64,000 bases of DNA. It comes from Vibrio algicola (GTDB lineage Bacteria; Pseudomonadota; Gammaproteobacteria; Enterobacterales; Vibrionaceae). The stretch lies in NCBI RefSeq assembly GCF_009601765.2, contig NZ_CP045699.1:1674001-1738000 (forward strand), given 5' to 3'. Below, one piece after another: positions 42,606 to 51,698 of the stretch. Made by a program: the position numbers and the translations under genes. Within the stretch, counting starts at the first letter, position 1; every line of letters begins with the position of its first letter. Below the pieces are notes generated by a model. It was not told the origin of the DNA and did not search any database. It saw only the letters and a list, made by a program, of their open reading frames with translations.

Positions 42606-42678
42606 ATTTTATTCCTTTTAAAATCCGCAACGTGGTACATATCCGTACTGCGTTAATCTAATTAATATGTGAGCTAAT

Positions 42679-43137
42679 CTAATCAATATGGGGAGCCACA
42701 AAGGTATCTTTGGTTTTTTGTGACTGCAGCAAGAAAAGTAAAAACCAAATTAAGCCGAGCAAGGTTAAGGCATCACTCCAGTTGAACCTCCAATAGGTAA
42801 AACTTAAATGATAAAGGGTTAAACCAAATTGAATCGCGACGGTTAAAGTGGTGAGTAACCAACCTTGGCTTATTAACCGATTGAGCCATTTGCGTTCTGG
42901 CTTTCTAAGCCCAATACACCACGCTAACGCCACAACGGGTAATCCAACAATTAAACCTGCATATAAACTATTATTCACTGGGTAAATTAAAGTTAATAAC
43001 TTAACACTCAAATCTCGGCTGGCACTGGCGACAATAAACACAATCCAAGCTTTAGCTAAAAATATCCAGCCTAACCATAACCACGCAGACGGTTTTAAGA
43101 AACCATTTTTATCATAATCTTCAATTGCGTAGCGCAA
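42679..43137 (-). CDS. yfeZ: DUF2919 inner-membrane protein (YfeZ-like)
   Basis: It is 152 residues with four hydrophobic segments (about residues 20-40, 58-78, 88-110 and 120-142). The opening IEDYDKNGFLKPSAWLWLGW matches DUF2919. It lies upstream of the DyP peroxidase gene, with a 73-bp gap, in the same direction, suggesting co-transcription. Function unknown. Confidence 0.78.
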   Translation of the reverse strand: MRYAIEDYDKNGFLKPSAWLWLGWIFLAKAWIVFIVASASRDLSVKLLTLIYPVNNSLYAGLIVGLPVVALAWCIGLRKPERKWLNRLISQGWLLTTLTVAIQFGLTLYHLSFTYWRFNWSDALTLLGLIWFLLFLLQSQKTKDTFVAPHID

Positions 43138-43188
43138 GTTAACTCCTTTATCCTTTAATTTAAATCCATCGCTTTGGGTCTGATTTTG

Positions 43189-43236
43189 ATACCAATCTCA
43201 GTCATTCGATGATCCGATAGTGACTTAAATTGGTAT
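43189..43236. repeat. palindromic element with ATACCAAT ends
   Basis: A 48-bp imperfect inverted repeat starting ATACCAATCTCAGTCAT and ending GTGACTTAAATTGGTAT, in the divergent gap before the DUF2956 gene. Related to the element at 15745-15784. Confidence 0.55.
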
Positions 43237-43346
43237 TATCTGGTTTATCCTATTTTAGTCGATATAATAGCATTCTAGCCTGACACTTATCACCAGTCTA
43301 TTTCGAAAATTCTTCACCCTTTTCAACAAGAAAGAGCAACAATCTT

Positions 43347-43685
43347 ATGAAAGCGAAAAAAGACCTACCATCACCGGAAACCCAGCAAGAGGCAATGAAA
43401 GTTGCTCGTTCAATCCAAAAACCAAACCAAACGAAAGATCAAACTAAGTTGATAGCACAGGGGATCGAGAAAGGCATTACTTTATACAAAAAGCAGCAGA
43501 AAGAAAAACAACGTGAAGCCGATAAGTTACGTAAAAAGCAGCATAAAACCGAGAGCAATACGCCTACTACGCCCCATGATGAATCCATCGATTTAACATC
43601 AAATAAGCAAACCACAAACAACATCGCTTGGATATTGCTTGTGATCAGTTGGGTAGGTTTTATCGCGTATATTTCATTGGCGTGA
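43347..43685 (+). CDS. DUF2956 family protein
   Basis: It is 112 residues: a basic, Lys/Gln-rich cytosolic region (residues 1-70, including LIAQGIEKGITLYKKQQKEK), likely helical, followed by a single C-terminal membrane helix (about 92-111). The tail-anchored topology is typical of DUF2956 in Vibrio and Shewanella. A ribosome binding site AGAAAGAG lies upstream. It is convergent with the small winged-helix gene, 16 bp away. Function unknown. Confidence 0.75.
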   Translation: MKAKKDLPSPETQQEAMKVARSIQKPNQTKDQTKLIAQGIEKGITLYKKQQKEKQREADKLRKKQHKTESNTPTTPHDESIDLTSNKQTTNNIAWILLVISWVGFIAYISLA

Positions 43686-43701
43686 TCGAGAGAGCAGCGT
43701 C

Positions 43702-43989
43702 TTAATGGTTAAAACCTAAATCGTGGGCAATGTCGTTTTTCCAACCATGTAATTTCTGGCAATCGAAAGGGCCCCAATCGTTTACTGAATAATAGCCGTC
43801 ATTATAGCGACAACCATCTTGGACAAATTCCAAATGGATACCTATCGCAGGTAAGGCTTTTAGTACATCTTGTATGGTTCGACGTGGCCATCCGGTTAAT
43901 TCAATTAATTTTGGCACGTTGGGTCTTTCAATATCTGCGACTAATAGCGCTAAATACAGTCGCTTGGCAAAAACAGGGCTTAATTCCAT
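43702..43989 (-). CDS. small winged-helix protein
   Basis: It is 95 residues. The region ERPNVPKLIELTGWPRRTIQ (residues 21-40) followed by DVLKALPAIGIHLEFVQDG looks like a winged-helix recognition helix and wing. The rest is GYYSVNDWGPFDCQKLHGW. A similar protein with HTH annotation occurs in Vibrio. I do not recognise a specific named family. Either a small DNA-binding regulator or a protein-binding wHTH. Confidence 0.6.
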   Translation of the reverse strand: MELSPVFAKRLYLALLVADIERPNVPKLIELTGWPRRTIQDVLKALPAIGIHLEFVQDGCRYNDGYYSVNDWGPFDCQKLHGWKNDIAHDLGFNH

Positions 43990-44232
43990 TACAGATTCCT
44001 CAAAAATTCATTAAGTGACATTCCTTATTCACTTATTTACGCGACCCATTATGCGATATTACGAGTTCACCATTTTGAGTAGGATCAAAACATGCCACTA
44101 TTATGTGTATTTCCAAAGCAATATGTGAATTTTCCAAGCAAATAGCTTTTTTAATCATTGTTCATTTATCTCCGCTCGCGAATTGTGTAGGATTCTTAGT
44201 CATAGAGGTAAGATAATCAAAGGGAAAATCAA

Positions 44233-44577
44233 ATGATCACCATGTATGGCATTCCAAATTGCGACACTATCAAAAAAGCCAAAAAATGGCTTGAGCAAAC
44301 CGGTATTGAATTCCAGTTTCACGATTATCGTAAACAAGGTATCGACCAAGTATTAGTGCAAGATTTTTGTCAACGTTTTGGTTGGCAGCAAGTACTCAAT
44401 AAACGCGGTACCACTTATCGTCAATTAACGCAGCAACAAAAAGACGATTTAGATGAAAGCAGCGCAATCTCGCTGTTAATTGAATATCCAGCCATGATAA
44501 AACGCCCGATCGTCATTTCAGCGACTTCAGGCATGATTGGTTTTAAAGCTGAACAATACGCAGACTTTTTTAAATAA
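44233..44577 (+). CDS. yffB: ArsC/Spx-family reductase YffB
   Basis: Thioredoxin-like protein of the Spx/ArsC family, 114 residues. One cysteine motif PNCDT at residues 8-12 has no second Cys, so a GSH-dependent mechanism is likely. The RxPIVIS sequence RPIVISATS is the family's C-terminal motif. It is followed 56 bp downstream by dapE, a conserved order also in E. coli. Physiological substrate unknown; it is not a typical arsenate reductase. Confidence 0.88.
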   Translation: MITMYGIPNCDTIKKAKKWLEQTGIEFQFHDYRKQGIDQVLVQDFCQRFGWQQVLNKRGTTYRQLTQQQKDDLDESSAISLLIEYPAMIKRPIVISATSGMIGFKAEQYADFFK

Positions 44578-44633
44578 TTTATATTTCTCAATAGTTTTTA
44601 GTTTCAATACTTTCAAAATAAGGGAACACACGG

Positions 44634-45773
44634 ATGTCGAACACAGATAGCCCAGTACTCGCACTGGCCAAGGATTTACTGCAACGTCAATCAGTCACCC
44701 CTGAAGATGCCGGTTGCCAACAAGTGATGATTGAACGCCTAAAAGCATTAGGTTTTGAAATCGAAATCATGGTCTTTGATGACACCACCAATTTTTGGGC
44801 ACGACGTGGCAACCAAGCGCCACTCTTCACGTTTGCCGGTCATACCGATGTTGTGCCTTCTGGACCAATTGAACAATGGCACACCCCTCCTTTTGAACCA
44901 ACCATCATTGATGGCTATCTGCATGCTCGTGGCGCTGCGGATATGAAAGGCTCATTAGCCTGTATGGTGGTCGCGGTAGAACGTTTTATTGCTGCTCACC
45001 CTGAGCACACAGGTTCGATTGCTTTTTTAATTACCTCTGACGAAGAAGGTCCATTTATTAATGGCACCACTCGCGTGATTGATACTTTGATGGCGCGCGA
45101 TGAAATCATTGATATGTGTATTGTGGGTGAACCATCAAGTACCGATCATGTTGGTGATGTAATTAAAAATGGTCGTCGTGGCTCTATCACTGGCGATTTA
45201 GTGGTTAAAGGTGTGCAAGGTCATGTCGCGTATCCACACTTAGCTAAAAATCCTATTCATCAGGCAATGCCGGCGTTATCGGAATTAGCCGCTACGGTTT
45301 GGGATAACGGTAATGATTTCTTCCCACCCACAAGTTTTCAGATCCCCAATATTGCCGCAGGCACCGGCGCATCAAACGTGGTGCCTGGTGAGTTACAGGT
45401 GCAATTTAACTTACGTTTTAGTACCGAACTCACCGATACGGATATTAAACGCCGCGCGCATGCCATTTTAGATAGCCATGGGTTAGATTATGATATCAAG
45501 TGGACATTGAACGGTAACCCATTCCTAACCTCGGAAGGGCTACTCATTGATGCCGTAGTCAAAGCAGTAAAAGCGGTCAATCATCAACCGGCACAGTTAT
45601 TAACTACCGGCGGTACATCCGATGGGCGATTCATTGCTCGCATGGGCAGCCAAGTGGTTGAATTGGGTCCCGTTAATGCCACCATTCATAAAGTCAATGA
45701 GTGCGTCAACATTGCTGATTTAGAAAAGCTAACCGATATGTATCAAAAAACCTTGGAGAATTGTTTAGTCTAA
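44634..45773 (+). CDS. dapE: succinyl-diaminopimelate desuccinylase
   Basis: Zn-dependent M20 family hydrolase that frees L,L-diaminopimelate for lysine and cell-wall synthesis. It is 379 residues. Metal ligands appear as [22 protein letters not shown] and [11 protein letters not shown]. The late [12 protein letters not shown] motif is intact. AAGGGAA precedes the ATG. The stop overlaps the next start (TAATG), so the downstream peptidase gene is translationally coupled. Confidence 0.97.
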   Translation: MSNTDSPVLALAKDLLQRQSVTPEDAGCQQVMIERLKALGFEIEIMVFDDTTNFWARRGNQAPLFTFAGHTDVVPSGPIEQWHTPPFEPTIIDGYLHARGAADMKGSLACMVVAVERFIAAHPEHTGSIAFLITSDEEGPFINGTTRVIDTLMARDEIIDMCIVGEPSSTDHVGDVIKNGRRGSITGDLVVKGVQGHVAYPHLAKNPIHQAMPALSELAATVWDNGNDFFPPTSFQIPNIAAGTGASNVVPGELQVQFNLRFSTELTDTDIKRRAHAILDSHGLDYDIKWTLNGNPFLTSEGLLIDAVVKAVKAVNHQPAQLLTTGGTSDGRFIARMGSQVVELGPVNATIHKVNECVNIADLEKLTDMYQKTLENCLV

Positions 45774-46465
45774 TGAAATACTCCCTTGAGCAGTTAACCG
45801 GATTGAGCCAAAGTCATCTTGAGTCCATCACGGTCGGTCAACGTCAATTTCTTATTCATAAAGAAATAAAATTAGCGTTACAAGGCTTAATTGCGTCTGC
45901 TCAAGGCCATGGTTTTGATTTTTCGATTGCCAGCAGCTTTCGCGATTATCAACAACAAGCCGTTATTTGGAATAATAAATTTAGTGGTCAACGTCCGATT
46001 TTAGATAATCAAAGCCAACCATTAGACAGCTCATTATTAAGCGCATTAGAGAAGATCCATGCCATTATGCGATGGTCGGCGCTACCCGGTGCCAGTCGTC
46101 ATCATTGGGGATGCGAGTTAGATATCTATGCACATAACTGCCTACCCGAGAACACCAAGTTACAACTTGAGCCTTGGGAGTATCAAACCGGTCATCAAGC
46201 AGAGTTCTCCGATTGGCTACAACAAGCGTTACCACAATACGGTTTTTATCTCCCCTATCAACAAGAATTAGGTGGGGTCGCCATTGAACCTTGGCATATC
46301 AGCCATGGTGAAACCAGTCAAATGATGCAAGATCAACTCACTCCTGATGATCTACAACAAGTTTGGCAGCAATATCCATTTTTGGGGCTAGAAACTGTAT
46401 TGAAAAATCAGCAGACGCTCTATAATCAATACATCATCAATGTGACGCCTTACCAAGCGCCATAA
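45773..46465 (+). CDS. M15-family D-alanyl-D-alanine carboxypeptidase-like protein
   Basis: Metallopeptidase of the VanY/M15B fold, 230 residues. Motifs SSFRDYQQQAVIWNNKFSG, SRHHWGCELDIY (zinc His and Asp) and the final EPWHISH carry the expected ligands and catalytic residues. No signal peptide is apparent from the chosen ATG at 45773, which shares its A with the dapE stop; the earlier in-frame ATG at 45761 lies inside dapE and adds only four residues. A cytosolic or membrane-associated peptidoglycan role is likely but not shown. Confidence 0.82.
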   Translation: MKYSLEQLTGLSQSHLESITVGQRQFLIHKEIKLALQGLIASAQGHGFDFSIASSFRDYQQQAVIWNNKFSGQRPILDNQSQPLDSSLLSALEKIHAIMRWSALPGASRHHWGCELDIYAHNCLPENTKLQLEPWEYQTGHQAEFSDWLQQALPQYGFYLPYQQELGGVAIEPWHISHGETSQMMQDQLTPDDLQQVWQQYPFLGLETVLKNQQTLYNQYIINVTPYQAP

Positions 46466-46480
46466 CACAGGATCTGCAGT

Positions 46481-46714
46481 ATGGAGTACATTACTAACCC
46501 TTGGGTGATAAGCCTGATCATCGTGGTCTTTATTATCGGCAACTTAGCCTCAATGAAGCATTTAGGTCAAACGCATTTGGCGCGCAAAAACCCCAACAAA
46601 AAGACCGAACTTGAAAAGCTGATCGCCATTTATAAAGAAAAAGATGCACAAGAGCAAAAGACCTCAACATCACAGCCAAATAAAGAAAACCCATCTCAAA
46701 AATCAGATGATTAA
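46481..46714 (+). CDS. DUF2897 small membrane protein
   Basis: It is 77 residues: one N-terminal hydrophobic helix (about residues 7-25, PWVISLIIVVFIIGNLAS) followed by a charged Lys/Glu/Gln-rich tail. Matches the short DUF2897 family of Vibrionaceae. It lies 15 bp after the M15 peptidase gene and before a terminator, so it is the end of the yffB-dapE cluster. Function unknown. Confidence 0.75.
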   Translation: MEYITNPWVISLIIVVFIIGNLASMKHLGQTHLARKNPNKKTELEKLIAIYKEKDAQEQKTSTSQPNKENPSQKSDD

Positions 46715-46725
46715 TACCAATCAAT

Positions 46726-46759
46726 AAAAAACCGCCAACTCAAAGCTGGCGGTTTTTTT
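46726..46759. terminator. bidirectional terminator between DUF2897 gene and bamC
   Basis: ACCGCCA and TGGCGGT form the stem around an eight-base loop, with A and T runs outside, between convergent genes. Confidence 0.88.
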
Positions 46760-46782
46760 GTATAAAGTAATAGCGCTAAATA

Positions 46783-47847
46783 TTACTCGTTATCTTTCTT
46801 TTCCTGCTCAGCCACTTGACTGGCTTTCGAATTATTATCTAAGTAAGCCTGCAATGCAGGGATAAAGGATTCCATATCACTTTCAGGGATCGGTTTACCT
46901 TTACTGTCGGTCACATTGATTGAGGTTCGGTTATCTAAATCACCAACCAAGAAAGTATATTTACCATCTTTAATGGAGAGTGGTCTGATATTGATTTCAC
47001 TCCAAACCTCATCATCCAGCGCTTCATATTTCGTTTCCACCGTGCCTTGCGATTGGTTTTTATCATCAACCGTAAAGCCCATTAATGGTAATACGCCCGC
47101 AAACTTAGACCACATCACATCATACGGAGCACGAGCAATGATCACAGGTAAACCGCTTCGGTCTTTACCCATGGTAACCGGAATTTTATTCAATAACTCA
47201 AGTGCTCGAATACGGGCTTCTTCGGTCACTTGTTTATCATATTGATTGGTGATGTTATTCACCATATTACTGGAATAACGGTCTTCGATTTCTGGGGTGA
47301 GATCGAGCTCTTTATTGTTTTCACGAAATTGCACCAATGTCACTTGGAATGCATAACGATTATTCTGTTCAATGCGGTCAATTTTATAACGTGCTGCGAT
47401 TGGGAAAGATTCATCTTGCGCGCTTAAATCGACCCAATCGGTTTCAATCGAGGTCGGCGTATCTTGGCGTAATTTAATCTTTTTATCGCTAATGGTGGTA
47501 TGGATCATACCCCATATTTTATCCAACTCATCTTTGCTGACTAACCATAAGATCACACTGTTATCACTGCGTTCAACTCGCGCACCAGGAATGAGTTCTA
47601 ACACTTCTTGTGGAGGGCGGATATCAACATCACGACCAGTAGCGCCTTTAAAATCCCCTTGAGGAATATTGTATTGCGGGTAAAACTGCGGCTGAGCATC
47701 AGCTTGCAGTACCCATTGTTGGTCAAGCTTAGTATCTAAATATTTAAAATCATCTTTGGCTTGACGGCGTGAAGCAGGGTCGCCTGAACAAGCAGACAAC
47801 ACCAAAACAGCAAGCGAGCTAAGCACAAGTTGATGGGAAAACTTCAT
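46783..47847 (-). CDS. bamC: outer-membrane assembly lipoprotein BamC
   Basis: Accessory lipoprotein of the Bam complex. It is 354 residues with signal peptide and lipobox LSAC (Cys20), then an unstructured N-terminal segment that binds BamD and two helix-grip domains (about residues 95-210 and 215-345). The pattern matches NlpB/BamC. It is downstream of dapA in the same direction, the order seen in E. coli. It is complete. Confidence 0.93.
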   Translation of the reverse strand: MKFSHQLVLSSLAVLVLSACSGDPASRRQAKDDFKYLDTKLDQQWVLQADAQPQFYPQYNIPQGDFKGATGRDVDIRPPQEVLELIPGARVERSDNSVILWLVSKDELDKIWGMIHTTISDKKIKLRQDTPTSIETDWVDLSAQDESFPIAARYKIDRIEQNNRYAFQVTLVQFRENNKELDLTPEIEDRYSSNMVNNITNQYDKQVTEEARIRALELLNKIPVTMGKDRSGLPVIIARAPYDVMWSKFAGVLPLMGFTVDDKNQSQGTVETKYEALDDEVWSEINIRPLSIKDGKYTFLVGDLDNRTSINVTDSKGKPIPESDMESFIPALQAYLDNNSKASQVAEQEKKDNE

Positions 47848-47942
47848 ATGGTTTGAAACTCCTGAAATACATTTTGGTCAATATCTGCTAAAGGTCACCT
47901 TCGATGAAAGCCATCACCGTTATCGGTTATCGCCCCACACTG

Positions 47943-48821
47943 TTATTGAATACCAGCGTCTTTTAATGCTTTCTCTACAATAGGTTGTGCTGATGCACTT
48001 AATTCAGTTAGTGGTAAACGTAAATCGCCTTGAGCAATCAAGCCTAATTTATGTGCCGCCCATTTAACAGGAATAGGGCTCGACTCGACAAAAAGATGCG
48101 TATGAAGTGGCATTAATTGTTGATTGATTATCTCAGCTTGGTCGTATTTACCTTGCGCTGCCAGAGAGAACATAGTCGCCATTTCTGCTGCTGCAATATT
48201 ATTGGTCACTGAAATAACGCCATCACCACCCAGCTTAACAAACTCTAAACCAGTCGCATCATCACCACTTAATAAAACAAAATCGTCGCCACAGAATTCG
48301 CGAAACTGTTTCACGCGCGAGGTATCACCGGTAGCATCTTTTACACCAACAATTTTATCTAATTTAGATAAGCGCCCAATGGTTTCTGGTAGCATATCGA
48401 CCCCAGTGCGACCAGGTACATTATATAAAATCACCGGCACTTCGCTCACTTCAGCAATCGCTTTGTAATGCTGATATAAGCCTTCTTGAGTTGGCTTATT
48501 GTAATATGGCGTCACACTTAGGCAACCAGCAACACCTGAGTTATTGAGTAAGCGACTAAAAGTGACTGCTTCATGAGTGGCATTAGCGCCCATTCCTGCA
48601 ATCACTGGAATACGTCCGGCTGAAAATTCAACCACTTTATTCACAACTTTAACATGCTCTTCAACGGTTAAAGTGGCTGACTCGCCGGTGGTACCGACCG
48701 CCACAATCGCACTCGTTCCAGACTTAATGTGATATTCCACTAGTTGTTTGAGACTATCATAGTCAACTTCATCGCTATGATTAAAAGGCGTAACTAGTGC
48801 AACGATGCTTCCTGAGAACAT
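47943..48821 (-). CDS. dapA: 4-hydroxy-tetrahydrodipicolinate synthase
   Basis: Condenses pyruvate and aspartate semialdehyde, the first step of the lysine/diaminopimelate branch. It is 292 residues with Schiff-base Lys161 in VGVKDATGD and the substrate loop [11 protein letters not shown]. Tyr in [10 protein letters not shown] is the proton relay. It sits upstream of bamC and is divergent from gcvR. Together with dapE in this window it supplies two steps of one pathway. Confidence 0.97.
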   Translation of the reverse strand: MFSGSIVALVTPFNHSDEVDYDSLKQLVEYHIKSGTSAIVAVGTTGESATLTVEEHVKVVNKVVEFSAGRIPVIAGMGANATHEAVTFSRLLNNSGVAGCLSVTPYYNKPTQEGLYQHYKAIAEVSEVPVILYNVPGRTGVDMLPETIGRLSKLDKIVGVKDATGDTSRVKQFREFCGDDFVLLSGDDATGLEFVKLGGDGVISVTNNIAAAEMATMFSLAAQGKYDQAEIINQQLMPLHTHLFVESSPIPVKWAAHKLGLIAQGDLRLPLTELSASAQPIVEKALKDAGIQ

Positions 48822-49058
48822 GGTTTTCTCCTTATAAATTCTATTGGCATGTTACTTTAACCCCATCAATAAAGACAAGCACTCTCCCTACCTTTCTCGA
48901 CATTTACCACTAAATAATGTCATCTATCCTCTTTACAGCCACAAACCACTCATAAATAACAAATATGGTGATGAAAATTATTGATCTTATACGCTGATCA
49001 CGGAGCGAATAATATGTGCTAACATGATGGCCTCTTTCATAAGGACGATGGAACTCGC

Positions 49059-49598
49059 ATGCATCACTTAGTTATTACCGCAATCGGCACCGATAGGCCC
49101 GGAATTTGTAATCGAATTACTAATATCATCTCGCAAGCCAGCGGCAATATAATTGATAGTCGCATCGCCATTTTCGGCAGCGAATTTACCTTAATCATGC
49201 TAGTTTCTGGAGAAGCATCGGCCATTACTCGTATTGAGACCCTTTTGCCTGTTATGGGTTCCGCTCAAGATTTAATGGTTGTGATGAAACGCACCGCAAC
49301 CCATCAAACGCCAAGCTATATTTATAAAATCGATATAAAAATAGAAGCCGAAGATAAAGTGGGTCTCATCGATGCTTTCACTCATTTCTTTTCTCAAAGA
49401 GAGTTGAGCATTTCCAAGTTAAGTGCCAAAACCCTTACTAAAGAGACCGATCCCCAGGCTCATCAAAAACACTTTTCAATCAGCATGACAGGCCTTAGTA
49501 AAGACGCGCCAGTCCCTGATGGGTTACAAGCCGACTTTAACCAATTATGCCAATCACTTGCAGTCACTGGCACCATTAAAATTAGTTATCACGAATAA
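49059..49598 (+). CDS. gcvR: glycine cleavage repressor GcvR-like (two ACT domains)
   Basis: It is 179 residues with two ACT-type ligand-binding domains (about 3-80 and 95-175), starting HHLVITAIGTDRPGICNRIT. E. coli GcvR binds and inhibits GcvA in the absence of glycine. Placed between dapA (divergent) and bcp (co-directional, 19 bp). Assigned by domain layout and genomic position. Confidence 0.88.
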   Translation: MHHLVITAIGTDRPGICNRITNIISQASGNIIDSRIAIFGSEFTLIMLVSGEASAITRIETLLPVMGSAQDLMVVMKRTATHQTPSYIYKIDIKIEAEDKVGLIDAFTHFFSQRELSISKLSAKTLTKETDPQAHQKHFSISMTGLSKDAPVPDGLQADFNQLCQSLAVTGTIKISYHE

Positions 49599-49617
49599 AA
49601 TAATATAAGGATATAGC

Positions 49618-50082
49618 ATGCAAACCTTAACTGCTGGCGTCCCTGCGCCAAATTTTGCCTTACAAGATCAAGACGACAACACCGTTTCTCTAAGCGGTTT
49701 TAAAGGTCGTAAAATTCTGCTTTATTTTTACCCTAAAGCGATGACACCTGGCTGTACCGTTCAGGCACAAGGTTTACGTGATATTAAAAGCGAACTTGAT
49801 GGATTAAATATTGCGGTACTTGGTGTCAGCATTGATGCAGTCAAACGTTTAGGGAAATTCATTGAGCGTGACCAGTTAAACTTCACGCTATTATCCGATG
49901 AAGATCACGCGGTGGCAGAGCAATTTGGTGTGTGGGGCGAAAAGCGTTTCATGGGCAAAACCTATGATGGCCTGCATCGTATTAGCTTTTTAATTGATGA
50001 GAATGGCATGATTGAACATGTATTCAATAAATTTAAGACCAAAGATCATCATCAAGTGGTTTTGGATTATTTTGCTCAATAA
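49618..50082 (+). CDS. bcp: thioredoxin-dependent peroxiredoxin (Bcp/PrxQ), single-Cys form
   Basis: Reduces peroxides. It is 154 residues. The peroxidatic Cys46 is in YFYPKAMTPGCTVQAQG. The resolving Cys found five residues later in E. coli Bcp is Gln51 here, and no other cysteine occurs in the protein, so it must work as a 1-Cys enzyme or use an external thiol. A ribosome binding site AAGGA lies before the ATG. It follows gcvR closely. Confidence 0.93.
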   Translation: MQTLTAGVPAPNFALQDQDDNTVSLSGFKGRKILLYFYPKAMTPGCTVQAQGLRDIKSELDGLNIAVLGVSIDAVKRLGKFIERDQLNFTLLSDEDHAVAEQFGVWGEKRFMGKTYDGLHRISFLIDENGMIEHVFNKFKTKDHHQVVLDYFAQ

Positions 50083-50107
50083 TCCCAAAACTCGGTAATA
50101 AAAACCC

Positions 50108-50138
50108 AAATGCCCAATCAAGTGGATTGGGCATTTTA
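50108..50138. terminator. bidirectional hairpin between bcp and perM
   Basis: AAATGCCCAATC and GATTGGGCATTTT with a five-base loop between convergent genes. Confidence 0.8.
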
Positions 50139-50167
50139 ATGTCTGATAATCTTAATCTCGTACAGAA

Positions 50168-51241
50168 TTATGCTGCTGAGGAATCCTGAGGTTCGTCGAC
50201 ACTCGGTAGCGCATGCAATACCGCTTTCACAAGTGTTGCTAACGGGATAGCGAAGAACACTCCCCAGAACCCCCATAAGCCGCCGAAGACTAACACCGCA
50301 ACAATAATCGCTACTGGATGCAAATTAACCGCTTCTGAAAACAACACCGGTACTAGCACGTTCCCATCTAGCATTTGCACTACGCCATAAGCGATGATCA
50401 GCCAATAAAAATCTGGCGTTAAACCCCATTGAAATAGCGCAACCAAAGCCACTGGCACTGTCACGGCTACCGCACCAACATACGGAATAAGCACAGACAG
50501 GCCAACGGCAACCGCTAATAATACTGGATAACGCAGACCACAGATCAAAAACACCAAGTATGTCGCCACACCAACAATCACAATTTCGACCACTTTACCG
50601 CGGATGTAATTGGAAATTTGGCTGTGCATCTCATCCCAAACCTTGGTTGCCAAACGGCGATTCTTCGGCAAAATGCCACTTAATGCCGACAACATGGTAT
50701 TTTTATCTTTGAGCAAGAAAAAGATCAATAATGGCACTAACACTAAATACACCCCTAAGGTCGCAATGCTCATCAAAGAAGTCATTGAGCCACGCAGCAC
50801 CGTTTCGCCCATGCCGAGTACTTTGGTTTGAGTGTTTTCTACAATTAAGTCAATAACCTGAAGGTTGGCAAGATCGGGATAGCGTTGCGGCAAGCTGGTA
50901 ATGTAAGCTTGTGTGGTATTGTACATATTCGGCATATCATTAAGTAAATTAGCCACTTGTCGCCAGACTGTCGGTACTAAACCAAACAAAGCCAATAACA
51001 TTAAACCAATAAACAGTGCCACAATGATGAGCACGCTCGGTAGTCTTGGTAGGCCACACTTTCTTAAACGTGCTACCGGCCATTCCAATAAATAAGCTAA
51101 CACGATGGCAATAAGCAGCGGAGCAATCAGATGCCCGAAAAAATAAATAATGATAAAACCGATAATTAAGGTGGCAACCAAGCTCACCGCATGCGGGTCG
51201 GAAAAACGGCGTTTATACCAACGGATAATCATTTCGAACAT
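50168..51241 (-). CDS. perM: AI-2E family transporter (PerM-like)
   Basis: Multi-pass inner-membrane protein of the AI-2E/UPF0118 family, 357 residues with about eight hydrophobic segments and a periplasmic loop (about residues 85-145). The start MFEMIIRWYKRRFSDPHA resembles the E. coli PerM N-terminus. Its first codons overlap the end of the upstream TusA-like gene by 13 bases, so translation may be coupled. Role is uncertain: export, or ion exchange as shown for some relatives. Confidence 0.85.
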   Translation of the reverse strand: MFEMIIRWYKRRFSDPHAVSLVATLIIGFIIIYFFGHLIAPLLIAIVLAYLLEWPVARLRKCGLPRLPSVLIIVALFIGLMLLALFGLVPTVWRQVANLLNDMPNMYNTTQAYITSLPQRYPDLANLQVIDLIVENTQTKVLGMGETVLRGSMTSLMSIATLGVYLVLVPLLIFFLLKDKNTMLSALSGILPKNRRLATKVWDEMHSQISNYIRGKVVEIVIVGVATYLVFLICGLRYPVLLAVAVGLSVLIPYVGAVAVTVPVALVALFQWGLTPDFYWLIIAYGVVQMLDGNVLVPVLFSEAVNLHPVAIIVAVLVFGGLWGFWGVFFAIPLATLVKAVLHALPSVDEPQDSSAA

Positions 51242-51483
51242 TTCAGCGTGTTCCTTTTGGTGACATATAAAGTCGTTATATCGTTTATTTTATCCACTTT
51301 CACTTCAAAAGGTGGTTGTGCGAAAAAAAACATCATATCCTTTATCGAAGCAAGATCATCGGACAAAATTGTCAGTTGTTGCTTAGCATTTAATTGCATT
51401 GCCGCTCTTTTAGCCAGCAACAGTGCCATCGGGCATCGCTCGGTTCGAAGATCTAGATAATCAGCATTCATTATTTCATTCAA
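51229..51483 (-). CDS. TusA-family sulfurtransferase-like protein
   Basis: It is 84 residues with the TusA signature LDLRTERCPMALLLAK; the Cys of RCPM is the sulfur-carrying residue. The CPxP prolines are reduced to CPM, so it may be a divergent TusA or YedF-like protein. It overlaps the perM start by 13 bases. The ribosome binding site before the ATG is weak, and an internal ATG four codons later is an alternative start. A sulfur-relay role is inferred only from the family. Confidence 0.72.
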   Translation of the reverse strand: MNEIMNADYLDLRTERCPMALLLAKRAAMQLNAKQQLTILSDDLASIKDMMFFFAQPPFEVKVDKINDITTLYVTKRNTLKCSK

Positions 51484-51546
51484 ACTTTATGATAGAGTTA
51501 GCGTATGATTTGGTTTATGGTCAACTTTCACTTTTTTAAGTTAACG

Positions 51547-51615
51547 ATACCCAAAGTATTTGGAGTTGCAGTCCGTTATAAAGAACGAAGTGCCGCTCTA
51601 AGTGAAACGGGTATA
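51547..51615. repeat. ERIC-like fragment, degenerate
   Basis: Sequence starting ATACCCAAAGTATTTGGAG and ending AAACGGGTATA, similar in its ends to the ERIC-like element at 59551-59678 but short. It lies between the TusA-like gene and bepA. Confidence 0.5.
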
Positions 51616-51698
51616 TTGTATATGAAAAAGAAACCAAGTGACGAATTTGGCATCTTAAATTTATCCTAACGGTCAGAAATGGATTTTATATAGTCAAT

